Shown here piece after piece: positions 1 through 10,266 of a DNA stretch of 64,000 nt. The notes under the pieces are model-generated. The model searched no databases. It was not told the DNA's origin and worked only from the letters and a program-made list of their open reading frames with translations. The stretch is taken from contig MU839079.1 of the NCBI GenBank assembly GCA_030685235.1, forward strand, positions 930,001 through 994,000. The letters run 5' to 3'. The translations under genes and the position numbers were made by a program. How positions within the stretch are numbered: the first letter of the stretch is position 1; the number at the start of each line of letters is the position of its first letter. Source of the DNA: Copromyces sp. CBS 386.78 (taxonomy: Eukaryota; Ascomycota; Sordariomycetes; Sordariales; Sordariaceae).

Positions 1-412
1 TCTGATGCAGGCGGCGCTGGATGTGGCTCTTCCCTATGCGCACTCGCGGAAGCAGTTCGGGATCCCGATTGCCCAGTTCCAGCTGTTGCAGGGCAAGTTG
101 GCGGATATGTATACCAAGTTCCAGGCGTCGAGGGCGTACACATATGCCACGGCCAAGACGGTGGATGAGCAGGGGATTATCAAGACGCAGGACTGTGCTG
201 GTGCTATCCTGTATGCGGCGGAGAGGGCGACGGAGGTCGCTTTGGATGCTATTCAGATCTTGGGTGGCATGGGCTACATGGAGGAGATGCCGGCGTCGAG
301 GATCTTGAGGGATGCCAAGTTGTATGAGATCGGCGCGGGCACTTCGGAAGTGAGGAGGATGGTCATTGGAAGGGCTTTCAACAAGGAGTATGCCCACTTG
401 GCCAAGAACTAG
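1..412 (+). CDS. ivd: Isovaleryl-CoA dehydrogenase, C-terminal fragment (5' end outside window)
   Basis: The open frame enters from the left edge (first whole codon at base 2) and stops with TAG at 410-412, giving about 136 residues. Acyl-CoA dehydrogenases are FAD-dependent mitochondrial matrix enzymes; the isovaleryl member acts in leucine breakdown. The fragment is the C-terminal helical domain. It contains YAHSRKQFG near the start and, later, QILGGMGY followed by [18 protein letters not shown], the conserved FAD/tetramer-contact stretch of the family. The [10 protein letters not shown] form and the RAFNKEY tail fit isovaleryl-CoA dehydrogenase better than short- or medium-chain enzymes, which usually read TEIYEGTSE there. 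The catalytic Glu of isovaleryl enzymes lies upstream and cannot be checked. No intron is seen in this part. Family assignment is firm; substrate assignment is inference from these motifs. Confidence 0.85.
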   Translation, partial: LMQAALDVALPYAHSRKQFGIPIAQFQLLQGKLADMYTKFQASRAYTYATAKTVDEQGIIKTQDCAGAILYAAERATEVALDAIQILGGMGYMEEMPASRILRDAKLYEIGAGTSEVRRMVIGRAFNKEYAHLAKN

Positions 413-3400
413 ACTGTATGTAGGAGATCATCGTTAGACTAGCAATGGCATTGGATACCTCTATGAATAGACAAGTGCTCTGGACATTCCCTCTATCAAA
501 CTCTCTACTGGAGGTCAATGTTTTTGAATCCTCCAACTCATTCCTAGCCCTTGTTTACGAAATAACGTACTCCCAACATGCCCCCTTGCAACCAGCACCA
601 TCTATTTCAAGTGTACACAACTCGCTGCACGAGATGCTGTGAACGGGCGGGCCCGGACTTTTCCTTCCTTCCTTGCTCTCCATCGTGTACCATCGTATAT
701 AATTACTTGACATCCATCCATCCGACCATAATGATGATGATAACCTACCTACCTTACCTTTGTCCAGGCGGCCCTTCCCGCCCCTTGTCTGTCCTTCGTT
801 GCTTCGCATTAGTCTAAATTTTTCCCACATCCCGGTCTCTGTGTGAGTGTGTCCTTGTGCCTTTGTGCCTTGTGCCTGCGTTTGGCGTTCGGAAGTGGAA
901 GTGTGAACCCCCACAGACTCTCATTACCTACCTTCGCTTCCCTTCATCGGGATGAGAGAACGGGACGGTGGTGGTTCTAATCAAATGTGATATATGAGCC
1001 GCACAGTTGGTTGTGTGTGTGGTGAAACCTGGTTGGCTCCGCTGGTCTCATATACATAACCGTCTGACGTTGAACTGCCGCCGAAAAGGAACGGGCTTCC
1101 TCAGCGAGTGTTTCTTATTCGGGGACCTTTCTTCCCCCACGAGAAACTTGTGTGGGAAGCAACCCACACCGGGGAGAAGCTGCTTCGTTTATACACGTGT
1201 ACGATAAATAATGGCTGCCCTGGCATATGCACGTAGCCTTTGTTGGTGAAGCATCTCAGCCAGCCCTACTTCTCCCCACCGCAAGCAAGAAAGAACAACG
1301 TCTGATAATCAGGTATATGTTATATTTCACGATGCTGTTTCCATATTTGATCCGTTCTTGCGAGCATCCACACCGGTCAGCATAAACGACAGTCTGAGTA
1401 TTCAACGTCAAGTTCGCCCCAGAGAATTTATGTAACATCGGTTTGGGTAGATGCGTGCTTTTTCTGAGCTCGAATTCGGATTATCGACACGCGTTGCATG
1501 TTAGAGTTGACCGGTCATCGCCAAGCACCTTCATCGCGTTTCTTCCTTGGTTCTCCCCCTGCGAGGTAGCGTTCGGGAATCCCCCTCTGTGCCTTCCCTG
1601 GCTTGCGGTATCTTGAACCACAGGGACAAAGAGAGCGAGAGAGAGAAGATGATGTTGTATTGAAGAAGGAAACAGAGCTACGAACGATCGCGGGAGAAAA
1701 ACCTAGCTAAGCATGGTGGTGCTGGGAAAGTGGGCCCAGCCCGGCAGGCACGGCTGACCGTGAGCCGGCTGGGCACAAGACGGTATGTGGGATGAGCCGC
1801 GCTTGTCGACTTAAATGGACGGCTGCGGCCGTTTCTCGCCCGCTTTCCCCATGTTTACCAGAGTTTGACATCCCTGCCGTCGTATACGTTTTCCCCTGAA
1901 GGGTGTTTGCGGCGGCAGGGGAGTCCGCGATTATAAGTATATAACCGTTGAACCTGGTTGCCGGGCCTGGCGTCGGTCTGAACCATGATCAGCCTCCATC
2001 GTGAACACTTTCCGGCTGACCTGATGCGGGATCCCGACAGATACCTGACCGACAGCAGTGGTCGATGAGACGTAGGAGGCCCGTTCCCGAGCCATGTGAC
2101 CTCGGTGATGAACGAAAGAGACCCTTGGACTACACCGGGAACAACGAGATCCGCACACCAAGTTTTCTGGGCACGCGGAATTTGATATGACTTCCAAAGC
2201 CTGGACCTCTTTATTGAAGGCGAGACATGAAAGTTATTCTGATCACGCTCGATAATTTGCCCCTTGTGGTGGTCGAATTGCACCCTCCCTTTGACCAACA
2301 AGCCTTCATTTTGGATGTGCTGTCGGTGTTCCTGTTCGGGCGTCAGGATATGGGATAACCTCCCAATGCTTTCTGCAATGCTTGGGCAGCGTAGTATCCA
2401 AGGGCACGGCTTGTCATAGCGTTGCCCAACGTGGCAGGTAGGTATGTATGCGATTTTAGCTTCTTTGCCGATAAGTTAGTCAAAACCACGGAAGATTTTC
2501 CCAGGGCATGATCAAGCCCAATTTGTCGGGTGATATGGGCCCATTCCCTTGATCGCATAGACAAATGAATAGCTTGTAAGACCTCCGCGGACGTCCATCT
2601 GCGAATTGGAAGCCAAAGCTGGTAGTACAAAGCCGGAGGGGTAGGATCGTAGAGCGTACCAGCTTTCAACCAGTCAAAGGGGAGAGGTAAACAAGATTTG
2701 GTGATTATATCATATGCGCGGGCTATAACACAGCGTGGAACAGATGGGAGTGGATGTATGTTGGCGGTTCAGTGAATACGAATCAGCCATTGGCCTCCGT
2801 TTTCTGGGGGGAAACGTAGGAGAAGCGTTTCCGTATATCGGGTGAGCTACCCTGAAAAGCCGGATCTGTATGAATCTTCCTCTTCGGGAAAATGTTTGCA
2901 CGGCGGACAACCGCAGAGAGCCCCGGTGAAGATCTTGTCGAGACAGGGGATAGAAACGCCGGTGTAGTCATCAGATAAATTTCGGTGACCCAGTGCTTAC
3001 CCTGCAAATGGGTAGAATCTGGTTTTATAGAAAGCGTTTGGCTTGTACCGGCACTCGTGAGCCGAGGACGGTTTTGGGGAATGTACAGCATCGGGCATCT
3101 TATGGTGATACCGTGGACTGATGGGCCATGATTGTCACCAGGATGCTGTGAATCAAGTCGACATTGTGATTGCTCAAACGAAGCATCATGATCTTCTGCT
3201 CCCAAGTATCACATATCGCCGCTTTGGTATGGGGCAACTTGGTGTTGATTCGACGACAGGCCGTGGTAAGACTGACGACTTAGAAAGAGGACAACACGTG
3301 GAGCTGTATCGGACCGTCGAACTCGCAGCACGACAGGGCGATACTGTACATAGGTCTGCGAAACGGGGTCGTGGCACAAGGCTCGAAGTTCGCGTCCGTG

Positions 3401-3967
3401 ATTAATATATTGCATGGATTGGTGGGTGACAGGTCTTAACTGGTCGCTACCAGGGGTCCCATCACGATTGTGTGCTGGTAGGCGCTTGTTTCCTTTTCAG
3501 TTCGTGAAACCATGCTTTAGATCAGCCCTGCAGATTGACCGGTTGCTACTGTCGCTCACCGGCGTTTGAAGCACACCAGAACGAAGTTACCCGGAGTACC
3601 GGGTACCATGGCGTGTTTCTGAGCCGCTCGGTCGGCAAAAAAGAAATATGGATGGAAAGTACTGTTAATATAACCTGAGAATGGTGTTGGTAGAGGGCGA
3701 GAAAGCTGTTTCTGTAACTGAGGACTTGCTTCATGGCTTCATGGCGTGACCTATAAATGAGACTTGTCGCAGCCGTGGTGGGACTGGAAGGCGTCGTCCT
3801 CGGCTCGTTCATTCCTTGCACTGGAAAACGCATATATGGAGCATCTTGGACCAGTTCCTCAGTGCTCCCACGACTCGCAAGGACAACTTCTCCCACAGTA
3901 GTGACACTTTGCCGGCCTCCAAAGACACCAGACACACCAAGAACCAACGACAAGAGTGACAGCACAA
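413..3967. other. Gene-poor intergenic region, 3.5 kb
   Basis: No gene with recognisable homology lies between the dehydrogenase stop and the Nudix start. The left part carries pyrimidine-rich sequence and TACCTACC-type short repeats (about 735-760), plausibly the 3' UTR. On the minus strand three open stretches follow each other (3205-2783, 2744-2343 and 2301-1855), but each lacks a convincing ATG and I see no clear splice sites joining them. The middle one is discussed as a finding. The last 300 bp before 3968 should hold the Nudix promoter; I see no distinct TATA box. Confidence 0.5.
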
Positions 3968-4576
3968 ATGGCAATCGATCTTCAGCCATGGCTGGATGGC
4001 ATTGATGCCAGCATGGTATTTCACCCAGCTAACGCCTTTGTGATTTCCTGCGGCACCGTGACGCTTGACCTCGGCCGCGGAAAGGTCCTGTTGATCTGGA
4101 ACCGGAACCTTCAAATCTTTCAGCTGCCCAAGGGCCGAAGGAACATTGAAGAGCCCATGCTCAACGCAGCTCTACGCGAGACATATGAAGAGACCGGAGT
4201 GCGGGCGACGCCATTGAAGCTCAACATTGCTACGAGAGCAACACCGCCTACCGTCGACGAAGGGGTTGATGGGACACCACAGAAGAGCCCCCAAATCACC
4301 GAAGGACACATGAGCACCGAGTTCGTCGGCGCCTGCCTCTACCCAGACCCGCAGTCGGACACGAAAGCGCTCAAGGCTGTCTTCTTCTTTGTGGCGACGG
4401 CCGACTCGACAGCCACGGGAGACAGTGGTACGCAGGAGGTATACGAAAAGCTTGAGGCGTCCTGGGTGTCCATCTCGGAGGTGGACCAGAAACTTCGGTT
4501 TGCGAGCGAGGTTGCTGTGGTGATGAAGGCGGTAGCCGACATTAGGAAATCGGGATATACCATCAACAGTGCCTAG
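3968..4576 (+). CDS. Nudix hydrolase domain protein
   Basis: A single-exon gene of 202 residues. Nudix enzymes cleave nucleoside diphosphates linked to another moiety, using a Mg-binding Nudix box (GX5EX7REUXEEXGU). That box is complete here: G56, E62, R70, E71, E74, E75, G77 and V78, within the GRRNIEEP to TYEETGV stretch. The protein starts directly with the domain, has no signal peptide or membrane segment, and is probably cytosolic or nuclear. The frame is open upstream to a GTG at 3956, but the ATG at 3968 (context acaaATGg, A at -3 and G at +4) is the only credible start. The substrate cannot be read from the sequence: fungal relatives include diadenosine/diphosphoinositol polyphosphate and ADP-ribose hydrolases. 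An insert of about 35 residues follows the box (TPPTVDEG to EGHMSTEF), which may shape the pocket. Confidence 0.85.
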   Translation: MAIDLQPWLDGIDASMVFHPANAFVISCGTVTLDLGRGKVLLIWNRNLQIFQLPKGRRNIEEPMLNAALRETYEETGVRATPLKLNIATRATPPTVDEGVDGTPQKSPQITEGHMSTEFVGACLYPDPQSDTKALKAVFFFVATADSTATGDSGTQEVYEKLEASWVSISEVDQKLRFASEVAVVMKAVADIRKSGYTINSA

Positions 4577-5389
4577 TTGAGGCTTGTTGAGTAGTGAATC
4601 TTGGAGGGAGATTGGACAAGACCACAAATGTTATCAGACTTTCTGTGTTGGAAGAAGGCGGGGCTGGGCTGTTAACATCCTTTGTGAGGTGCCCGCCAGG
4701 CTTTCAGGCCACGGCTATTTGGGCTAAACAAGACTGAAATATCTCCCAGGAATTTTGGTGTGATGGGTTCAGGGTGTTATGGCGAAAGACTGTAGGAAAA
4801 GAATGGGAAAAGACGGGCGGGCGGGCTTGTGGTTTTTAGAGTGCGTTTTGTTTGTTTAGTAATCAGAGTGCAATTCATTCCATCTTATCTAATCACAGAT
4901 CGACACGCAGATGAAGCCTGTCATGTGTCACCGATCGGGTAATCCTAAATTCGGTATTCGAAAAATACAGACGGGCCGGAATGGAGGGCAGGTGGTGAGG
5001 TGGCCGCCTTGATGATGAAGGAGGGTGAGACGGGATGGCGTTCAATTAAATGGTTGGAGTCGAACGGTTGAAGAAATGGAAGAATTGAAGGAAGAGAAAT
5101 GTTCTTGGCGTCCGAGTGAACTTTTGGCCCCGAGATGACAGAGCCAATGGCGACAAATGATTGGTTATTGAAACCATCACTCCTTCTCGAAGACGGGTGG
5201 TGGGGTTTCGGGAAGCTGTTCGGGACGTGCTGGTGACATCAGAGGAAACCGGGAGAAGGAAGCTACCCCGCCTTGCCCGCGGTTGCGATGGTGATATTAC
5301 AATGTATGAAACATTAAACTGTAAAAAAGATCCCGAGCACCTAAACACCAAACATTTCAGGACTTATACACATATATAAAACTGAAGGT
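4577..5389. other. Intergenic region between Nudix and dienelactone hydrolase genes
   Basis: No gene is seen. It should contain the Nudix 3' UTR and the promoter of the next gene. A TATATAAA sequence at 5373-5380 lies only 10 bp before the upstream ATG of the dienelactone hydrolase (see findings). ORFs on either strand here are short and lack family motifs. Confidence 0.5.
5373..5380 (+). promoter_or_regulatory. TATA-like element before dienelactone hydrolase
   Basis: TATATAAA lies immediately upstream of the first ATG (5390) of the dienelactone hydrolase gene. If it works as a TATA box, transcription would normally begin downstream of 5390 and translation at 5621 or 5630, removing the mitochondrial leader. 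It could equally be a chance AT stretch in the leader. Confidence 0.3.
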
Positions 5390-6520
5390 ATGCCTGGTCC
5401 CAATCAATTCCGTCTTGCGGCTTCCGTGCCATCTGCTTCCTCTGCCAGTCTTTCTTCTGTATCGCGGCCCAGCGCCTATTCGCGTCTTCTGCATACAAGC
5501 TCATCCCAAGCTGCTTCAGCCAGCGCTGCTCTACAGACCACTGCGCATCCACGACCCATCTCTGCTCAATTCCTTGCGAATACCCTCATTAACAAACCGG
5601 CACCCCTGCAAACAGCCAAAATGTCCACCATGCAAGCCTGCCACGGCCACAACGAGGCCTGGTAAGTGATGCGCCTATTCTTACCCCATCCTGAAAGTCA
5701 CCACTAACACGAGATCGCTAGCTGCAACATCCCTCCTGTCGTCACCTCCGGCTACAGCCCCAAGGGTTCCTACAGCGAGTACGATGGCCTGAAGACCTAT
5801 GTCACCGGCCCCGATGATGCCACCAAGGGCATCGTCGTCATCTACGACATCTTCGGCTACTTCGACCAGACCGTCCAGGGTGCCGACATCCTGGCCACCA
5901 GCGACGACAACACCAAGTACAAGGTGTTCATTCCCGACTGGTTCCAGGGCGAGCCGTGCCCCATTGAGTGGTACCCTCCCGACAACGACGAGAAGAAGAA
6001 GAACCTGGGCGCCTTCTTCGGCAAGAACCCTCCTCCGGGCGTCGCCGAGAAGCTCCCTGCCTTTGTCAAGGCCCTGAACGCCAAGCACCCCAACATCAAG
6101 TCCTGGGGTCTCATCGGTGTAAGTTTCCCGAGATTTCAAGGTATCCACGACAGACAGCCCAACTGACCAAAACTTGCAACACAGTTCTGCTGGGGCGGCA
6201 AGGTCGTCTCCCTAACCACCACCAACGCCGAGACCAACCCCTTCTCGATCGCCGCCGAATGCCACCCGGCCATGGTCAATCCCGAGGAGGCCAAGGGTAT
6301 CAAGGTACCGCTGATCCTGCTGGCCTCCAAGGAGGAACCCGAGGACAAGGTCAAGGAGTTTGAGCAGAACCTCAGCGTGCCCAAGCACGTCGAGACCTTC
6401 AAGGACCAGATCCACGGCTTCATGGCGGCGCGCAGCGACCTGAAGGACGAGCGCGTCAAGAGCGAGTATATCAGGGGGTACAAGACTGTTTTGGAGTTCT
6501 TTGGAAAGCACTGGAACTAA
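5390..6520 (+). CDS. Dienelactone hydrolase family protein with mitochondrial-type leader (3 exons)
   Basis: Exons 5390-5661, 5722-6118 and 6185-6520 join to 334 residues. Both introns are canonical: GTAAGT to CTAAC to TAG, and GTAAGT to CTGAC to CAG. The family is an alpha/beta hydrolase fold with a Cys-His-Asp triad. The nucleophile elbow is GFCWGGK with Cys225 (the second splice falls just before Phe224), and the His is H300 in QIHGFM. An acidic residue of the 271-277 loop (SKEEPED) would be the third member. Residues 1-40 are rich in Ser, Ala and Arg with no acidic residue (FRLAASVPS to SRLLHTSSS), a classic fungal mitochondrial presequence. The domain proper begins at MQACHGHNEACC, and Met78 (5621) and Met81 (5630) are alternative starts giving a cytosolic form. 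Fungal relatives include yeast Aim2. The true substrate is unknown; bacterial members open dienelactones in chlorocatechol breakdown. Confidence 0.88.
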
Positions 6521-6653
6521 ATGGGGACGGAAATGTTGGTGTAGACAATTTGATGACGTGATGAAGGAAGGAATACCAACTAATGATTGATTGAGCCATT
6601 TGTGGCAGGATTTCATTGATATATGCATCAATTGGAGCCATCTTATAACAATT

Positions 6654-6735
6654 GGCGTGGTGGCAGAGTGGTCTAATGCGCAAGACTAGAAATCTTGTTC
6701 CTTCGGGAGCGTCTGTTCGAATCAGGCCCACGTCG
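6654..6735 (+). tRNA. tRNA-Ser (anticodon AGA)
   Basis: An 82-nt intronless cloverleaf. Acceptor arms are GGCGTGG and CCACGTC (one G-T wobble) with discriminator G at 6735. The D stem is GCA/TGC around AGTGG. The anticodon stem CAAGA/TCTTG encloses loop CTAGAAA, so the anticodon is AGA, reading UCU and UCC after A-to-I editing. The long variable arm (about GTTCCTTCGGGAGC) is the class II hallmark of serine tRNAs. The T arm is GTCTG-TTCGAAT-CAGGC. The A box (TGGCAGAGTGG) and a B-box core (TTCGAATC) are present. No CCA is encoded, as expected for a nuclear gene. Confidence 0.95.
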
Positions 6736-6754
6736 CACGATGATCACAAAAAAC

Positions 6755-6764
6755 TTTTTTTTTT
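6755..6764 (+). terminator. RNA polymerase III terminator of tRNA-Ser
   Basis: A run of ten T lies 20 nt after the tRNA 3' end and further T runs follow to about 6830. Pol III ends at runs of four or more T, so this is the expected terminator. Confidence 0.8.
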
Positions 6765-7613
6765 CCTCTCTCACTTTACATTGTACTGTTTTTGGTTCAT
6801 GTTCTATTTTTTTTCCTTTTTTTTTTTCCTTTTGTCTCTTGAAAGAAAGAAATTCTGTTCGACTGAAATTTCGTCGTACAGAGATGGAAAATATTTTAGG
6901 ATCCACGTCACAGCACGTAGGCTGAGAACTGACTCCAAAAACAAATGGCCAAAGTGATAAGATATCGAAGACGAAGAAAAAGACGAAGAAAGAAGACGAG
7001 CAAGTTAATCGATATCGGATGGAATGGGTAGATGCTTCTTACATGTGATGACAGATGAGACGGAAGACCAAAGACCAGATAGAAACCCAATGACCTGCTC
7101 TTGGTGGTCTTGTCTTGCCCGACTGTGATCAAATACCTATTAGGAACTTCCTTCACCCGCGTGCGTGTAAAGTTTTCGGAAGATGGAATACTGATGGACA
7201 TAAGGCATAAGGGCCACTAATGTCAGGAATGACGGAAAACTGCATGGGTATACAAAAACTATTTATTCTTCTATATGAACCATCGTAATCTCGACGAAGG
7301 CGGGTATCAAATGTTTCTCTCTCTTGCTTTTCCTTCTATTGTCCAGATAGAGGAGTGTATCCAACTTCGGGGGGGGGGGCGGGGGGGCGGGGGGGGGGGG
7401 GGGGCGGGGGGGGGGGGGGGGGGCCCCCGCCGCCCAGGCGCNNNNNNNNNNCGTGTAACTTATGGTTCTCGCTGATGCTTTTCTATCTATGGTAGTTATA
7501 GTTGTGTGTTTCCTACTGCCCCATGACTCCCCCCCCCCCGCCGGGCTGACCATACTAAACTCCCCGCCAAAAGGACGCAAGCACTTCATGCTCAAGTTCG
7601 TAGAGGTAAGCAC
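6765..7613. other. Intergenic region containing an assembly gap
   Basis: No gene is seen between the tRNA terminator and the 3' end of the Mtg1-type gene, which is transcribed towards it. T-rich sequence fills the first 80 bp. The second half holds the poly-G block and N run described separately. Any ORF drawn across 7369-7451 is an artefact of the homopolymer. Confidence 0.6.
7369..7451. repeat. Poly-G/C low-complexity block and 10-base N gap
   Basis: Bases 7369-7423 are almost pure G, broken by single C, then a C-rich stretch runs to 7441 and ten N occupy 7442-7451. This is an unresolved assembly junction. The near-pure G looks like the dark-cycle poly-G artefact of two-colour sequencing, or a collapsed real G tract. 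The true length is unknown. Confidence 0.85.
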
Positions 7614-8897
7614 CTACGCAACAGCCCCGCCCGGAGGCGCCGAAATGCCCGCCCACTTCATCTGCTGCGCAACCTTCCTCTGCTCCTTCTCCCGCTTCCT
7701 CGCCTGGCTGATACTCACCGTCGGCTCCCTGGCCTTCTCCACCGCCTGCGCCAGCGTCTCCTCCGTGACCCTCTCGAGCGCGAACCTGCCCAAATCACCC
7801 CTTCGCCACGCCTGCACGACCCAGTCGGCCGCGTTCTCCAGGTTCAGCTCCGACCCCTTTCTCAGTTTACCCGTGCGCGTCGCCACCGCTTTCAAAAACT
7901 CGTGCACGTCGTTTGTCGGCTTGCCCAGGTCGAACTTGCGCGTGTATAGCTTTGGGTCGACGAGGTTGAGGTGGTACAACAAGTAATCGGCCACCGTGAC
8001 GGAGGGGATGACACCGTCCTTGACGCATCCTACTAGGGCAAGACGCATCATGTCCTCCGGGTCCGAGACGTACGGGATGAACACACCGGGCGTGTCCATG
8101 ATGAAGACGCCCTCTCCCAAGCCGGCGCTGCTGGGGTCGTCGGCCGATTCGCCGGCTATGATGCGCACCGGGGTGCCGATCTTGCGGGTGACGCCCGGCG
8201 TGGAGCCGGTTTGCGCGGCCTTGGGGAGACCCATGCCCTTGGCGCGCAGCCGGTTGAGCAGCGTGGACTTGCCGCTGTTTGGCATGCCGACGACCATGGC
8301 GCGCATACCCGTCAGGGACTCGGCTTCGAGGGCGATGCGCTTGATGGCCGCGAGCAAGTCTTTGTCGTTGTTGGGCGCGTCGTTGCGGCTGCGGGCGCCG
8401 GCGGAGGTGCCGAGGAACATGACAGCCTTGGTGGTGTACGAGTTCTTGTGGAATTTTCTGAGCGTCTTGACGATGTCCTTGCCGCTTTGGTAGCGGCCGT
8501 CGGTGTAGCCTTCGATGGACGTTTCCTTGGAGAAGTTGCCCGAGGGCGGGCCGAGGTCGTGCTTCGTGTACACGATGATGCGGGAGCGTTCACCGGCGGC
8601 GGAGGCGGCGAGACTGCGCTCTAGAAGCGGGTTCCACGAGCAGATAGGCACGCGGAAGTCGCGGCATTCGATTATCAGGCCGACGTTCGAGATGGTCTGG
8701 CGCATTTTGTTGAGGGCGGAGGCGTGGTGGCCGAGGTAGTAGGAGCGGGTGATCTGCGTCGAGGATTCGTACACTTCACGGGGGGCGAAGCCGCCGGCGG
8801 CTGTGAGGGTGGTTGCGGTTCTGGCGACATTCTCGGCTGCCGAAGTCACGGCGGCGGTTGCGCCGGCCGCTACTCTGCCAGTTATTGTGCCGGACAT
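7614..8897 (-). CDS. mtg1: Mitochondrial ribosome-associated GTPase, Mtg1/YlqF family
   Basis: A single-exon gene of 427 residues with ATG at 8895-8897 and TAG at 7614-7616. The GTPase motifs are in circularly permuted order, the hallmark of the YlqF/YawG group: G4 TKHD at 111-114 comes first, then G1 GMPNSGKS at 204-211, G2 TPGVT at 233-237 and G3 DTPG at 268-271. Mtg1 proteins act in maturation of the mitochondrial large ribosomal subunit at the inner membrane. The first 40 residues are Ala/Thr/Arg-rich with few acidic residues (MSGTITGRVAAGATAAV), fitting a mitochondrial presequence. The C-terminal helical region (after about 290, VADYLLYHLN onward) is the usual family tail and ends in a basic stretch (ARKREKEQRKVAQQ). 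The next gene is divergent, 1.4 kb away. Confidence 0.9.
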   Translation of the reverse strand: MSGTITGRVAAGATAAVTSAAENVARTATTLTAAGGFAPREVYESSTQITRSYYLGHHASALNKMRQTISNVGLIIECRDFRVPICSWNPLLERSLAASAAGERSRIIVYTKHDLGPPSGNFSKETSIEGYTDGRYQSGKDIVKTLRKFHKNSYTTKAVMFLGTSAGARSRNDAPNNDKDLLAAIKRIALEAESLTGMRAMVVGMPNSGKSTLLNRLRAKGMGLPKAAQTGSTPGVTRKIGTPVRIIAGESADDPSSAGLGEGVFIMDTPGVFIPYVSDPEDMMRLALVGCVKDGVIPSVTVADYLLYHLNLVDPKLYTRKFDLGKPTNDVHEFLKAVATRTGKLRKGSELNLENAADWVVQAWRRGDLGRFALERVTEETLAQAVEKAREPTVSISQARKREKEQRKVAQQMKWAGISAPPGGAVA

Positions 8898-10266
8898 TGT
8901 GTATCTCGAGATTGTTTTGGTGTTGCGGATGTCCTATGCCGGACCGGATCGAATGCGCCTGGGGGTAAATCTCGCTCGGTTGCGCGTGGTCGTCGTCGCT
9001 CTCGTTTCAGGAAATGCGCTTATGGTGGGAGAAATATCTTTGTGGTTGGTGATAGCATACTTCGCAGAGAGGTAGCTGGAGGTGAACCACGGAACTCATT
9101 GTTGATTCTAGGTCGCTCGAACTTCACGATCCTGGGCCAGGCCAGGGCAAGTCTGGAATTTGAGTTCTGATAACGGATAATTGCTTATCGGAAGCCCACC
9201 CTCCGATAAGGGCATAATAGCCTAACTTCCACTTGAAATATTTCAACTGTCATTTCTTAAACTTATCCTCGATATTTTCAACACAAATTAGAACCGGCCG
9301 TGTCTGATGTCGTGACTTAATGTTTTCAATGTCAATCAGATGTTTGTGATTCGGGCTGGACTGCTGGTAGGAAATTGTGATCGCCTTCCTCATCCGAACA
9401 CTTCTGCAACAATGTTTGATGGTGGGTTGAGAAATGACGTAATGGCTTTTGAAACTTCCGTCTCGAGCGAAAGCGGGCAGGCGGGCAATGGTCCGGATCT
9501 GCGATTCTGTGGGGCATCTTTGATCTTTGTTTGGTGGGCTTGAACAAATCAAGGCCGGCATCAAAGACGGTGGTGGCACGTGCGCTGTAACGAAGACGAG
9601 AGTCGAGGACCGCGGCCTTGTCCGCGCCTGCCCGCTTGTTGCCCAATGTTCTCGCCAAGAACACCAAAGAGTCTTGGGGCATGCCCTGAAAAAAGACTGG
9701 AAAGCGGGAAAAGAGAAGTTTCCAATCCTGAACACTGCCTACCATGAAACCCCCCCAGATGTGGTCATGGATAGGGGTTCTTCTCGGTCCTTCTGGCCCA
9801 TCCCTCCCCGTCCCCGATAACCTTTTGAAGTGATCGGCGTTGTCTGAAAAGATCTAGGCCAGAGTGTCCCCCTATGCTAGTCTTGAACCCTACCCTTATA
9901 CTATTCTCAAAGTTTTCTCTCTCACCGCTCTGTTAGCTCGATATCTCTTTATCTATACTCATTATCTTACACGAAGTTCCTGGCTCGAAGACGCGGTGAG
10001 GTCTCCCACATCTCCTGTCTATACTCAGCCAACGGCCGGAAGTTGAGATAAAAGATCAAAGTTTCCAACAACTGAGTTTGAGAAACAAACAATCTCTTGT
10101 CCTACATCGCTTCCCAGTGTTAAATACCTAATTCTCTGCCGACTTCGGTCCCGCTTATATACATATAAGTCGAGCCCAGACGGCTGACGACTATTGGCTT
10201 TCCCCCCTGCCGCCTTCAAACCAACTTTATTTCCCGAGATTGACACATCAACCGTTTCACTGCTTG
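8898..10266. other. Divergent promoter region between Mtg1-type and Bor1-type genes
   Basis: Both flanking genes start outward from this 1.37 kb, so it should hold both promoters and the leader of the transporter. No conserved protein segment is found. A short AT-rich patch lies at 9170-9260 with TCCGATAAG and CTTATCGGA copies in inverted orientation (about 9183-9209), containing GATAA cores that could bind GATA factors; this is inference only. Confidence 0.5.

Noticed and set aside
3956..3967. Nudix protein beginning at 3956
   Set aside because: The codon is GTG; the ATG at 3968 has an excellent context and loses only four residues.
3546..3989. 147-codon minus-strand ORF with a signal-peptide-like start, antisense to the Nudix 5' end
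   Set aside because: It overlaps a well-supported coding exon and the upstream region on the other strand, and shows no further conserved feature; the hydrophobic start is probably a shadow.
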